From the NCBI RefSeq assembly GCF_016722895.1, contig NZ_JAEQNA010000001.1, forward strand, positions 992,001-1,056,000: a stretch of 64,000 bases of DNA, given 5' to 3'. Below are positions 1 through 9,322 of this stretch, in pieces (position 1 is the stretch's first letter; each line of letters begins with the position of its first letter). The position numbers were made by a program, and so were the translations under genes. Below the pieces are notes generated by a model that did no database searches, was not told the origin of the DNA, and was given only the letters and a program-made list of their open reading frames with translations. Source of the stretch: Ramlibacter aurantiacus (GTDB lineage: Bacteria > Pseudomonadota > Gammaproteobacteria > Burkholderiales > Burkholderiaceae_C).

Positions 1-1166
1 GCGACCGGGTCGAGATCGGTGGGTTCGTCCTGGCCGTCTCGACCGGTGCCGGCAGCGCCGCGCCCGCCGATCCGTTCCGCGACACCTTCGCCGACCTGTT
101 CGGGAGCGAAGCCTCGGCGGCACCGGCGCGTCCGCCGGCCGGGCCTGGGCCACGCCCCCCTGCGGCGCCGGCCGGTCCGCTCATCCCCGACGACTGGGAC
201 CCGTTCGCGTCCACGCAGTCTCCGGCACCCGCGCCACCCGGGTCGCTCCTGGACCCGGCGCCGGACGAGGAGTCACTCGACAAGCTGTTCCAGCTCGGCG
301 GCGACGGCGCGGTCGACGCCGGCCGGCGGCCGCCACCGAACCGGTCGGGCACGCCGCCCGACCACGACTCGGACCTGAACGCGCCCTGGCCCACGCCAGG
401 CAGGCCGCGCGCCCCCGCCGGACCTGTCCTGTCCTGGGACCAGGAGCGGCCACAGGCGCAGCGGGTCGCTCCCCTGGGTGGCGCGCGCACGGATCCGCGC
501 GCGGGCCATCCGGCCCCCACGCCTGAAGTGGCGCCGGGGCCTGAACGACACCCGGCGCCCGCGGACGCGGCGGCCGAGGACGCCCGCCTGCAGGCCCTGC
601 TCGATGGACTGGGCCTGGCCGACCTCCAGCCGTCACAGCTCGACGCGGCCCGGCTCAGGAACCTCGGACTGCTGCTGCGCGAAGCCACGCAGGGCACCGT
701 GCAGCTGCTGCAGGCCCGGGCCGCCTTCAAGCGCGAACTGCGCGCGCGCGTGACGATGATCGCCCCGCGCGAGAACAACCCCCTGAAGTTCGCCGCCGAT
801 GGAGACACGGCGCTGCACCACCTCCTGCGGGCGGGATCGCCCGCGTACATGCAGCCGGAGGCGGCCATGCGCGATGCCTACGACGACCTGCAGGCGCACC
901 AGCTCGCCGTGATGGCGGGCATGCGGGCCGCGGTGCAGGGCCTGCTGGAGCAGTTCAGCCCGGCATCGCTGGAACAGCGGATCACGCAGCGCGGCGGACT
1001 CTCGTCGCTGCTGCCGTCCGGACGCAAGGCCCAGCTCTGGGAGCAGTTCGCGGCGCTTTACGGAAAACTCTCGCAGGAGGCCGAGGACGGCTTCTACGAC
1101 CTCTTCGGCTCCCGTTTCCTCGAAGCGTACGAGGCCGAGATCCAGCAGTTGCGGCAGCGGCGTTAG
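1..1166 (+). CDS. tagH: T6SS-associated FHA-domain protein TagH (5' partial)
   Basis: The reading frame is open from the window edge to the TAG at 1164-1166, so only the C-terminal ~387 residues are seen. The first residues (DRVEIGGFVLAV) look like the end of an FHA phosphothreonine-binding fold. They are followed by ~180 residues of Pro/Ala-rich linker and a helical C-terminal domain of the VI_FHA type (from about LQALLDGLGLADLQP to the end). In T6SS clusters TagH acts with a Ser/Thr kinase (PpkA) and a phosphatase (PppA) in a phosphorylation switch. The next gene is that phosphatase, starting 9 bp later, and two kinases lie at 17.9-22.5 kb on the other strand. The family assignment rests on the C-terminal domain and the neighbours; the FHA domain itself is mostly off the window. 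Confidence 0.85.
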   Translation, partial: DRVEIGGFVLAVSTGAGSAAPADPFRDTFADLFGSEASAAPARPPAGPGPRPPAAPAGPLIPDDWDPFASTQSPAPAPPGSLLDPAPDEESLDKLFQLGGDGAVDAGRRPPPNRSGTPPDHDSDLNAPWPTPGRPRAPAGPVLSWDQERPQAQRVAPLGGARTDPRAGHPAPTPEVAPGPERHPAPADAAAEDARLQALLDGLGLADLQPSQLDAARLRNLGLLLREATQGTVQLLQARAAFKRELRARVTMIAPRENNPLKFAADGDTALHHLLRAGSPAYMQPEAAMRDAYDDLQAHQLAVMAGMRAAVQGLLEQFSPASLEQRITQRGGLSSLLPSGRKAQLWEQFAALYGKLSQEAEDGFYDLFGSRFLEAYEAEIQQLRQRR

Positions 1167-1175
1167 GAGAGACCC

Positions 1176-1952
1176 ATGCTGAATGTCGACATCGCGATGA
1201 TCAACGAGACCGGCGGGCGGGACGAGAACCAGGACGCCTGCGGCTGGTGGCAATCGGATGACAAGCTGTGCTGCGTGGTGGCCGATGGCGCGGGGGGCCA
1301 TGGCGGCGGCAGGCATGCCGCTCAGTTTGCGGTGAAGCACCTGTTGCAGTCCTTCATGGACCGCCCCAGCCAGGACAGCCAGCAGCTCGCATCCCTGGTC
1401 CGACAGACCAACGGCGAGCTGCGCAAGGCGCGCGTGGAAGGCACTCCCCTGGTCGACATGTACAGCACCATCGCCTGCCTGGTGATCGACCTGCTCGAGC
1501 ACCGCGCCTACTGGGTGCACGCCGGCGACACCCGCATCTACTGGTTCCGGCATGGGCGGCTGTCCTCGCGCACCCGGGACCACAGCGTCGTGCAGGCGAT
1601 GGCCGACCAGGGCCTGCTCGAAGCGGCCGACCTGCGCGGCCACCCGCGCCGCAGCGAGCTGCTCTGCGCCCTGGGCAGCGAGCCCGACGACCTGCAGGTC
1701 GGGGAAGGCGAGGCGGCCGATCTCCAGGCCGGCCAGGACGCCTTCCTGCTCTGCACCGACGGGGTGTGGGAACTCGCGAACGATGCCGCGCTGGAGTCTG
1801 CGCTGGCCGCGGGTGACGGCGCCGGCGAGTGGGTGGCCACGGTGGAGGACATGGTCCGCAAGGCCGCGGACGGCTCGCCGCGCCACGACAACTTCAGCGC
1901 GCTGGCCGCACGGCTGATGGACCACGACGAACCGGCCGACCGGCCGCAATGA
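1176..1952 (+). CDS. pppA: PP2C-family protein phosphatase (PppA-like, T6SS)
   Basis: A 258-aa cytoplasmic protein with PPM/PP2C metal-binding motifs: DENQDA near residue 13-18, VVADGAGGHGGG around 29-40, a central HAGDTRIY, LLCTDGVWE near 190, and the C-terminal DNFSAL. These Asp residues bind the two metal ions used to dephosphorylate Thr/Ser. There is no signal peptide or membrane segment. The gene starts 9 bp after tagH, and AGGAGAG lies just upstream of the ATG. In Pseudomonas the PppA phosphatase opposes PpkA and turns off the T6SS; the same role is inferred here from position. Confidence 0.9.
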   Translation: MLNVDIAMINETGGRDENQDACGWWQSDDKLCCVVADGAGGHGGGRHAAQFAVKHLLQSFMDRPSQDSQQLASLVRQTNGELRKARVEGTPLVDMYSTIACLVIDLLEHRAYWVHAGDTRIYWFRHGRLSSRTRDHSVVQAMADQGLLEAADLRGHPRRSELLCALGSEPDDLQVGEGEAADLQAGQDAFLLCTDGVWELANDAALESALAAGDGAGEWVATVEDMVRKAADGSPRHDNFSALAARLMDHDEPADRPQ

Positions 1953-1968
1953 ACCCCAAGGAGCCGCC

Positions 1969-2355
1969 ATGCCGATGCAGACCTGTACCGCCGGAACGCT
2001 GCGATGCAGCTTCGGCGCCGCGCCGAGCACCTTCGTCGCCACGCCGCGCCCGGTGATGACGGCCAACGTGCCCGCCGGCAACATCCTGGACCACCAGCCG
2101 CTGGTCAATATCCAGCCCTTCGGGGTCTGCATGTCGCTCGCCAACCCGAGCGTGGCGGCCGCGACATCGGCCGCCCTGGGCGTGCTCACGCCCATGCCCT
2201 GCGTGCCGAACACGCCCGCCCCCTGGATCGCGGGCGCACCCAACGTCCTGATCTGCAACGCGCCGGCCCTGGACAACGTCTCCACCCTGATGTGCGCCTG
2301 GGGCGGCGTCATCACCTTCGTGTCGCCCGGCCAGTTCACCCATCACATTCCCTGA
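1969..2355 (+). CDS. DUF4280-type PAAR-like protein
   Basis: A small (128 aa) Cys/Pro-rich beta protein with no signal peptide. The start (MPMQTCTAGTLRCSFGAAPS), the internal NIQPFGVC and the late Cys (LICNAPALD...LMCAWGG) fit the DUF4280 family, PAAR-like tip proteins often found inside T6SS or related contractile clusters. They are thought to cap the VgrG spike and carry effectors. It sits between the phosphatase and tssK with short gaps on both sides (16 and 11 bp), so it is probably co-transcribed. It could serve the Tlde1-like protein at the end of the cluster, but that is inference. Confidence 0.8.
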   Translation: MPMQTCTAGTLRCSFGAAPSTFVATPRPVMTANVPAGNILDHQPLVNIQPFGVCMSLANPSVAAATSAALGVLTPMPCVPNTPAPWIAGAPNVLICNAPALDNVSTLMCAWGGVITFVSPGQFTHHIP

Positions 2356-2366
2356 GAAGCCCCAGC

Positions 2367-3704
2367 ATGACTTGGCACGACAAGGTTCTGTGGACGGAGG
2401 GCATGTTCCTCCAGCCACAACACTTCCAGCAGCACGAACGCCACCTCACGCGCACGCAGCAACGCCTGCTGTCCGCCCTGGTCCCGTTCATGCGCGGCTA
2501 CGTGGCGCTGGAGATCGATGAGGCCGGGCTGCAACAGGGACAGCTGGTGCTGACCGCGGCACGAGGGGTGCTGCCCGACGGCACGCCCTTCGACGTGCCG
2601 GGCGACGACCCGGCTCCGGCGGCCCTGGACATTCCCGCGGATGCGCGCGACGAGCTGGTGCTGCTGGGCGTGGCGCTCACGCGCCAGGGCGTGCCGGAGA
2701 GCGACGTGGAGGACCGCCAGGCCTCCATGCCGGCCCGCCTGCACGCCGTGGAGGTGGAGGTGGCCGACTGCCATGCGGCCAGCCTGCGCCAGGCGCCGGT
2801 GCAGCTGGGGCGGCTCAACCTGCGCCTGCTGCTGGCGCGCGATGCCGGCGAAGGCTTCGCGACGCTGGGCGTGGCACGCGTGCTGGAGCGCCGGGCCGAC
2901 GGCCGCGTACTGCTGGACCGGGACTACATCCCGCCCACCCTGCACGTGGGCGGGCAGCGCACGCTCGATGGCTTCTTGCGCGAGATCGCCGGGCAGTTGC
3001 ACCAGCGCGGCGAAGCGCTGGCCGCGCGGCTCGCCCAACCTGGCCGTGCGGGCGTCGGGGAGATCGCCGATTTCCTGATGCTGCAGCTGTACAACCGCGC
3101 GGAGCCCGAACTCACGGCGCTCCAGCAGCATCCCCTCGCACATCCGTCCGTGCTCTACGAGCAGTTCGTCGGACTGGCCGGCGAGCTCAGCACCTTTCGC
3201 GAGTCGCGCCGCCCGCCGCCCTACCCCGCCTACCAGCATGACGATCCGCAACCCTGCTTCGCCTTCGTCATGGCGGACCTGCGGCAGTTGCTGTCCATGG
3301 TGGCGGAGCAGGCGGCATTTCCAATCGACCTGCAGGAACGCAAGTACGGCATCCGCGTGGGCCTCATCCCCGACCTGGAGCTGCAGCGCAGCGCGCAGTT
3401 CGTGCTGGCCGCCAACGCCAACATGCCGGGCGACGCGCTGCGCAGCCGCTTTCCGGCGCAGGCGAAGATCGGCCCGGCCGAGCGCATCCGCGACCTGGTG
3501 ACGCTGCAGTTGCCGGGCGTGCCGCTGCGGGTGCTGCCGGTGGCGCCGCGCCAGATCCCTTTCCACGCCGGCTTCACGTATTTCGAGCTGGACACCCGCG
3601 GCAGCGAGCTGTGGCGCCAGCTCGAGTCGTCCCGGGGACTGGCCATCCACGTCGCCGGCGAGTTTCCGTCGCTGGAACTGGAGCTGTGGGCGATCCGCGC
3701 CTGA
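2367..3704 (+). CDS. tssK: T6SS baseplate protein TssK
   Basis: 445 aa, the normal length of TssK. The N-terminus (KVLWTEGMFLQPQHFQQHER) is the diagnostic TssK opening, and the C-terminal part has the usual domain (RIRDLVTLQLPGVPLRVLPVAPRQIPFHAGFTYFELD). TssK is the trimeric adaptor that links the phage-like baseplate to the TssJLM membrane complex. I chose the ATG at 2367 because it gives the conserved N-terminus; the open frame upstream is a shadow of the DUF4280 gene. tssL follows after 12 bp. Confidence 0.97.
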   Translation: MTWHDKVLWTEGMFLQPQHFQQHERHLTRTQQRLLSALVPFMRGYVALEIDEAGLQQGQLVLTAARGVLPDGTPFDVPGDDPAPAALDIPADARDELVLLGVALTRQGVPESDVEDRQASMPARLHAVEVEVADCHAASLRQAPVQLGRLNLRLLLARDAGEGFATLGVARVLERRADGRVLLDRDYIPPTLHVGGQRTLDGFLREIAGQLHQRGEALAARLAQPGRAGVGEIADFLMLQLYNRAEPELTALQQHPLAHPSVLYEQFVGLAGELSTFRESRRPPPYPAYQHDDPQPCFAFVMADLRQLLSMVAEQAAFPIDLQERKYGIRVGLIPDLELQRSAQFVLAANANMPGDALRSRFPAQAKIGPAERIRDLVTLQLPGVPLRVLPVAPRQIPFHAGFTYFELDTRGSELWRQLESSRGLAIHVAGEFPSLELELWAIRA

Positions 3705-3716
3705 TGGGAGACTGCC

Positions 3717-5051
3717 GTGAGCCAGGGCAACGATGACCCCTTCGCCTCCTTCGAACGCACGGTGATCAAGCCGCGCGCCGGGCGAGGCGCCCGCCCGGAT
3801 GCGCCGGGCACGCCGGCCCCCGCGCCGAGGGCGCCCGCGGCTGCGCCGCCGGAACTGGACGAAGCCTTCGGGCGGGACGTGTCGTCCAACCCGCTGGTCG
3901 CCGCCGCATCGCCGCTGCTGTCCGCCTACACGCGGATCCGCGTGACCGCCCAGCACCCCGACCCGCGCGAGCTGCAGGCCACGCTGGCCACCGCCGTCCG
4001 GCGGTTCGAAGCCGACGCCCGACGGGCCGGTGTGCCCAACGAGCAGGTGATCGCCGGTCGCTACGTGCTATGCACCATGCTCGACGAGGCGGCATCGGGC
4101 ACGCCCTGGGGCGGCTCCGGCAGCTGGGCCTCGCACAGCCTGCTGGTGGCCTTCCACAACGAGACCTGGGGCGGCGAGAAGTTCTTCCAGCTGCTCGACC
4201 GGGTGCTGCAGAACCCGCCGCCCAACCGCCCGCTGCTGGAGCTGATGGCGATCGCGCTCTACCTCGGTTTCGAGGGCCGCTACCGCGTGCAGGCGAACGG
4301 GGCCAGCCAGCTGGAGGGCATCCGCGAACGCGTGGCGCAGGTGCTGCAGGAACCCGACGCGCGCGGCGACCGCGAGCTGTCACCGCACTGGAGCGGCGAA
4401 CGCCGTGCCGATGCGCGCATCCGCGACGGCGTGCCCGTGTGGGTGGCCGCTGCCGTGACGGCCGGCGTGCTCGCGGGGGTGTTCCTGGGGCTGCGGATCG
4501 GCATCAACACCGAGACCGATCCGACCTTCCAGGCCCTGCAGGCCATCGACATCCGCAAGCCCGCTGCGCCGGCCCTCCCGCCGCCCCCGGCGGTGGTCGC
4601 ACAGCCCGCCCCGGCCCCGCCGCGCCTGGCGAGCTTCCTGAAGCCGGAGATCGATGCCGGCCAGGTCGAGGTGCGCGACCACCCCGACCGCTCGGTGGTG
4701 ACGATCCAGGGGGACGGCCTGTTCGAGCCGGGAAGCGCCGAGCTGGCGCGCCGGGTCCAGCCGCTGATCGGACGCATCGGCCAGGCCCTCGGGAACGTGC
4801 CCGGCACGGTGCTGGTCACCGGCCACACCGACAGCCTGCCGATCCGGTCGTTGCGCTACCCGTCCAACTGGCACCTGTCGCGGGACCGCGCCGAAGCGGT
4901 CCGCACGCTGCTCGCGAAGACCGTCCAGCCTGAGCGCCTGCGGGCCGAGGGGCGTGCGGACACCGAACCGCTGGAGGCGAACAACTCGCCCGCCGGCCGC
5001 TCTCGCAACCGGCGGGTGGAGATCATCCTGCACGCCGCTGCCACCCCGTAG
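3717..5051 (+). CDS. tssL: T6SS membrane protein TssL (DotU/IcmH) with C-terminal OmpA domain
   Basis: 444 aa with a GTG start at 3717. The cytoplasmic DotU-like domain covers roughly residues 45-220 (LDEAAS...WASHSLLVAFHNETWGGEKFF...LYLGFEGRYR, a strong TssL signature). One transmembrane helix follows at about 241-263. After a Pro/Ala linker comes an OmpA-like peptidoglycan-binding domain (about 315-440) with TGHTDSLP and NRRVEI motifs. TssL with TssM and TssJ anchors the apparatus in the envelope. The fused OmpA domain makes this the 'evolved' TssL form that binds the cell wall directly. Confidence 0.96.
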   Translation: MSQGNDDPFASFERTVIKPRAGRGARPDAPGTPAPAPRAPAAAPPELDEAFGRDVSSNPLVAAASPLLSAYTRIRVTAQHPDPRELQATLATAVRRFEADARRAGVPNEQVIAGRYVLCTMLDEAASGTPWGGSGSWASHSLLVAFHNETWGGEKFFQLLDRVLQNPPPNRPLLELMAIALYLGFEGRYRVQANGASQLEGIRERVAQVLQEPDARGDRELSPHWSGERRADARIRDGVPVWVAAAVTAGVLAGVFLGLRIGINTETDPTFQALQAIDIRKPAAPALPPPPAVVAQPAPAPPRLASFLKPEIDAGQVEVRDHPDRSVVTIQGDGLFEPGSAELARRVQPLIGRIGQALGNVPGTVLVTGHTDSLPIRSLRYPSNWHLSRDRAEAVRTLLAKTVQPERLRAEGRADTEPLEANNSPAGRSRNRRVEIILHAAATP

Positions 5052-5072
5052 AGCCACAGGGAGGACCGCGCC

Positions 5073-8000
5073 ATGAAATCCCTGCTGCGAACGCTGGCCA
5101 GCCCGCTCGTCCTGGGCACGCTGGGCATGGCGGTGCTGTCGGCCCTGGTCTGGTGGATCGGCCCGCTGGTGTCGATCGGGCAGGTGGCCATCCTCGCGGA
5201 CACCTCCACGCGCATCGTGACGCTGGCCGTGCTGTGGGTCGCCTGGGCCGGCTACGTGGCGTTGCGCATCGGGAGCCGGCGCCGGCGCAATGCGATGCTG
5301 CTGCAGGGCATCGGCGGGCCGCAGTCCGCCGCCGACCGCGAAGGCCAGGTGCTGAAGCAGCGCTTCGACGAAGCCATCGGCCGGCTGCAGCCCGGCGCCG
5401 GCTGGCGGCGCGCGCTGCTGGGCCGAAGCGACGGCCTGTACGGCCTGCCCTGGTACATGTTCATCGGCGCCCCCGGCTCGGGCAAGACCACGGCGCTGCT
5501 GAACGCGGGCCTGCACTTCGTCGTCGAAGACCCCGAACGCCGCTCCGTGCAGGGCATCGGCGGCACGCGCAACTGCGACTGGTGGTTCACCCGCGAAGCC
5601 GTGCTGATCGACACCGCCGGCCGCTACACCTTGCAGGAATCCGATCGCAGCATCGACTCGGCCGCCTGGAATCGGTTCCTTTCGTTGCTACGCCAGGCGC
5701 GGCCGCGGCGCCCCATCAACGGCGTACTGCTCACCGTGAACGTGCAGGACCTGCTGCAGCAGGACGACACGCTGCGGCAAGAGCACGCGGTGAAGCTGCG
5801 CAGCCGCCTGGCCGAACTGCAGGCCAAGCTGGGGGTGCGGCCGCCGGTCTACGTGCTGGTCACCAAGGCCGACCTCATCGGGGGATTCACCGAGACTTTC
5901 GAGCTCCTCGGCAAGGAGGACCGGGACCAGGTCTGGGGCTTCACCTTCCGGGCGGACCGCTTCGATCCGTCCGATCCCCTGCGCGACTTCGAGTCCGAGT
6001 ACCGGCTGCTGCAGGAGCGGCTGGGCGCGGGCCTGCTGGACCGCCTGCGCGCCGAGCGCGACCCGGTCCGCCGCGGGCTGATCTTCGGGTTCGGCTCCGA
6101 GTTCGCAGCGCTGCGGCCCGTGCTGTCGGACTTCCTGCAGCGGGTCTTCGGCAGCAGCGCAGGACCGCACGAGGGCGTCACCCTCAGGGGCGTGTACTTC
6201 ACGAGCGGCACGCAGGAAGGCACGCCCATCGATCGGGTCATGGGCATGCTCTCGCGGACCTTCGGCATGGAGGAACGCGCATCCCGTCCACCCAGCGGGC
6301 GTGGCCGCAGCTACTTCCTGCGGCGCCTGCTGCAGGACGTGGTGTTCGCCGAGTCACACCTGGTCTCGTTCAATGCAGCCGCGGAGCGCCGCCGCCGGAT
6401 GACCCGGGTCGCGGGGTTCGCCGCGGTGGGCGTCGCGGCGCTGCTCGTGGTGGCCGGGTGGGCGGTCAGCTATCTGCGTAACGTGCGCCATGCCGAGGAA
6501 GTGGCCGCGCGCGTGCCACCCCTGCGCGCCGCCGCCGAGGCGCTGCCGTCGTCCGGCGCCGACGTGCTGCGGCTGCTGCCGGTGCTGGACGCGGCCGCGA
6601 CCGCAGGAGCCGCCGGCGCCTTCCCGGTCGATGACCCGCCCCTGCTGCACACCCTGGGCCTCTACCAGGGCGAGAAGCTGGATGCGGGGGCGCAGGCCGG
6701 CTACCAGAAGCTGTTGCAGAACGGCCTGGCCCCGCGGGTGGTGCGTCGGCTGGAGGAGCGCCTGCGCGCGAGCAACCGCAACAACCTCGAACAGGCCTAC
6801 GAGGCGCTCAAGGCCTACCTGATGGTGTACTCGCCCCAGCACTTCAATGCCGAGGCCCTGAAGGCCTGGGTCGAGGTCGACTGGGACGAGCAGTTACGGC
6901 AACTGGCCCCCGAGCAGCGGCAGGCGCTGGACAGACACCTCGATGCGATGCTGGCCCTGGGAGCGCCGGCCGCCATCGCGCCGGCCGACGCCCAGCTGGT
7001 GGCCGGCACGCGCGACATGCTGGCCTCCTTCCCGCTCGAATACCGCATCTACAGCCGACTGCATCGGCGCTACCGCGCCGAGCTGCCCGAGTTCACCGTG
7101 GCCGGTGCCGCCGGACCGCAGGCGGCCAACGTGCTGGTACGCGCCAGCGGCGAGCCGCTGTCGCGCGGGGTGCCGGGCCTCTACACGCGCGATGGCTATG
7201 CCAAGGTGTTCCAGCAGGGCCCGCTCGCGCGGGTGTCGGCGCAGATGGCGGCGGAGGACGCCTGGGTGCTGGGCCGCGCCTCGCGGCCGGTGGCGGTGGC
7301 GCTGGGCGCGGAGCTGGAGAACCGGGTTCGCCGTCTCTACCTGGAGGACTACGCGCGGCATTGGGAACGGCTGCTGGCCGACGTGCGGCTCGCGCCGCCG
7401 GCAGGCCTGCAGGCCTCCATCGATTCGGCACGCGTGCTGAGCGGCCCCGACTCACCGATGGCCGCGTTCCTGCGCGCCGCGGCCCGGGAAACGGTTCTCA
7501 GCCCGGCGGCCAGGGAACCCTCGGCCCTGGGCCAGGCCGCGGCGGCCGCCAACCAGGCGAAGAAGGAGATCTCGCGCCTGGTCGACACCGGCCCGGCACC
7601 GGTCGCGGGACAGGGCCCCATCGAGCGCATCGTCGATGACCGATTCGCCTCGTTGCACCGCCTGTTCGCCGGCCAGCCTGCGCCCATCGAGCAGATGACG
7701 CGGATCTTCGCCGACGTGCATGCCCAGCTCGCCGCGGTCGATGCGGCCCAGAAATCCCGGTCAACGCCGCCGCCGGTGGATGCCGTGAAACTGAAGGCGG
7801 CCGCGGCGCAGCTGCCCCCCTCGGTGCAGTCTGCCGTGCAGGCGCTGGTCGATTCGGGCACGCGCACCGGGCGTGAGGCGGAGCAAAGTGCCCTGGCCGG
7901 GGAGCTGCGGCCGATCTACGAGTTCTGCGCGCGCGCCGTGGCCAACCGGTACCCGCTGGCGGCGGGCTCGCGGGCCGACGTGCTGCCGGGGGACTTCGGG

Positions 8001-8567
8001 CAGCTGTTCGCACCCGGCGGCCTGCTGGACGAGTTCTTCCAGCGCCGGCTGGCCCACCTGGTGGACACCGGCACCAACCCCTGGTCGTACAAGCCGCTGG
8101 CCGACGGCAGCCGGCCCGCGGCCCAGGGCTCGCTGGCGGAGTTCCAGCGCGCGGCGCGGATCCGGGACGTCTTCTTCCGCGGTGGCGGCCGCATGCCCAA
8201 CTTCCGGCACGACCTGCGGGCCGTGGAGTTCAGCGGTGACGTGAAGGAGGTGAAGCTGGAGATGGATGGCCAGGTGACCACGATCACCCCGGGATCGACG
8301 GCTTCCCTCACGGTTCCGGCCCCGCGCGCGGTGTCGCAGCTGCGCGTGCACCTCGGCACATCGCCCCCGCTGCAATTCGAGGGACCCTGGGCCGCGTTCC
8401 GGATGTTCGACCACTTCGAGGTCCTGCCCGCTGCCCAGCCCGAACGGTTCGGGCTGCTGATGATCCGCGGGGCCAGCCAGGCGCGGCTGGAGGTCGTGGC
8501 GAACAGCGCCTTCAACCCCTACCGCATGCGGGAGCTGCGGCAGTTCCGTTGCCCGGGGTCGCTGTGA
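5073..8567 (+). CDS. tssM: T6SS inner-membrane protein TssM (IcmF)
   Basis: 1164 aa, the typical size. Two N-terminal membrane helices (about 10-30 and 45-63) precede the cytoplasmic NTPase-like domain with a Walker A motif GAPGSGKTTALLNAG (Lys138) and a DTAGRY motif. A third membrane helix near residue 445-465 leads into the large periplasmic IcmF-related region and the C-terminal beta domain that contacts TssJ. The intact Walker A motif is notable because some TssM proteins have lost it. It ends in a GTGA overlap with tagF. No tssJ is visible in the window; it may lie upstream of the left edge. Confidence 0.97.
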   Translation: MKSLLRTLASPLVLGTLGMAVLSALVWWIGPLVSIGQVAILADTSTRIVTLAVLWVAWAGYVALRIGSRRRRNAMLLQGIGGPQSAADREGQVLKQRFDEAIGRLQPGAGWRRALLGRSDGLYGLPWYMFIGAPGSGKTTALLNAGLHFVVEDPERRSVQGIGGTRNCDWWFTREAVLIDTAGRYTLQESDRSIDSAAWNRFLSLLRQARPRRPINGVLLTVNVQDLLQQDDTLRQEHAVKLRSRLAELQAKLGVRPPVYVLVTKADLIGGFTETFELLGKEDRDQVWGFTFRADRFDPSDPLRDFESEYRLLQERLGAGLLDRLRAERDPVRRGLIFGFGSEFAALRPVLSDFLQRVFGSSAGPHEGVTLRGVYFTSGTQEGTPIDRVMGMLSRTFGMEERASRPPSGRGRSYFLRRLLQDVVFAESHLVSFNAAAERRRRMTRVAGFAAVGVAALLVVAGWAVSYLRNVRHAEEVAARVPPLRAAAEALPSSGADVLRLLPVLDAAATAGAAGAFPVDDPPLLHTLGLYQGEKLDAGAQAGYQKLLQNGLAPRVVRRLEERLRASNRNNLEQAYEALKAYLMVYSPQHFNAEALKAWVEVDWDEQLRQLAPEQRQALDRHLDAMLALGAPAAIAPADAQLVAGTRDMLASFPLEYRIYSRLHRRYRAELPEFTVAGAAGPQAANVLVRASGEPLSRGVPGLYTRDGYAKVFQQGPLARVSAQMAAEDAWVLGRASRPVAVALGAELENRVRRLYLEDYARHWERLLADVRLAPPAGLQASIDSARVLSGPDSPMAAFLRAAARETVLSPAAREPSALGQAAAAANQAKKEISRLVDTGPAPVAGQGPIERIVDDRFASLHRLFAGQPAPIEQMTRIFADVHAQLAAVDAAQKSRSTPPPVDAVKLKAAAAQLPPSVQSAVQALVDSGTRTGREAEQSALAGELRPIYEFCARAVANRYPLAAGSRADVLPGDFGQLFAPGGLLDEFFQRRLAHLVDTGTNPWSYKPLADGSRPAAQGSLAEFQRAARIRDVFFRGGGRMPNFRHDLRAVEFSGDVKEVKLEMDGQVTTITPGSTASLTVPAPRAVSQLRVHLGTSPPLQFEGPWAAFRMFDHFEVLPAAQPERFGLLMIRGASQARLEVVANSAFNPYRMRELRQFRCPGSL

Positions 8568-9322
8568 GCGCGCCTGGCTGGCACGGCAAGCTGCCCTCGC
8601 TCGGCGACTTCGCGTCGCGCCGGCTGGACGCCAGGTTCCTCGAGCCCTGGGATGCCTGGCTGTCGCAGGGCCTGGCGATGCTGCAGGCGCAGCCCGACTG
8701 GCTGGACCGCTACCTGCAGAGCCCGGCTTGGCGCTTCCTGCTGATGCCCGGCGTAATCGACGAGCGCACCTGGAGCGGCGTGCTGATGCCCTCGGTGGAC
8801 CGGGTGGGGCGCTACTACCCGTTCACGCTGGTGGCGACCTTCGAGGTTCCGCCAGCGCTCACGCAGGCGGCGGCGCATTGGGCCTGGCTGGGGCAGCTGG
8901 AAGACCTGGCCTTCTCGGCGCTGGACCGGGAGTGGTCGGTGGACGAGTTGGAGGGCCGCCTGAACCGGTTGAACCCGCCGGAACCGGATGGCGAAAGCGA
9001 TTCGGTTCCGCACTCGTTGCAATGGCACCAGGGCTTGCGCGGCAAGAGCTGCTGGTATGCGGCCCCGGCGGTAGGGGCGAGCAAATTCCTCATCTGCGAG
9101 CGGCTGGATTCGAACGATCTGCCTCGAACCCTGTTCGCGCCGGCCGCGCCGGAAACCGCCGGCACGCCAGCGGCGAGCAACGACCTTCCGCGAATCGACC
9201 ATCCGTCGGCCGGGGAGGGGGGTGACCGCCGATCACTCCAGCCATCCACCACCACGTCACAGGAGCCGCCATGCCGAAACCCACCTTCGATCTCGTCTAC
9301 TACGTCTGGTCCGAAACCCTGA
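8564..9322 (+). CDS. tagF: T6SS-associated protein TagF
   Basis: The opening GWHGKLPSLGDFASRRLDARFLEPWDAWL is the TagF signature, followed by VGRYYPFTL. TagF is a post-translational repressor of T6SS firing in Pseudomonas, often working alongside the PpkA/PppA/FHA pathway that is also encoded here. The GTG at 8564 overlaps the tssM stop (GTGA), which fits translational coupling; a TTG at 8549 is an alternative. The last ~35 residues are low-complexity and run 52 bp into the next gene, through its ribosome-binding site. So the C-terminus may be a read-through of a small frameshift or simply non-conserved. Confidence 0.88.
   Translation: MSAPGWHGKLPSLGDFASRRLDARFLEPWDAWLSQGLAMLQAQPDWLDRYLQSPAWRFLLMPGVIDERTWSGVLMPSVDRVGRYYPFTLVATFEVPPALTQAAAHWAWLGQLEDLAFSALDREWSVDELEGRLNRLNPPEPDGESDSVPHSLQWHQGLRGKSCWYAAPAVGASKFLICERLDSNDLPRTLFAPAAPETAGTPAASNDLPRIDHPSAGEGGDRRSLQPSTTTSQEPPCRNPPSISSTTSGPKP

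Noticed and set aside
633-2339. 568-codon open frame on the minus strand
   Set aside because: Shadow of tagH, the phosphatase and the DUF4280 gene; long antisense frames are common at this GC content, and the translation has no domain or sensible composition.
2343-3956. 537-codon open frame opposite tssK
   Set aside because: Antisense shadow; tssK on the other strand has clear family motifs along its whole length.
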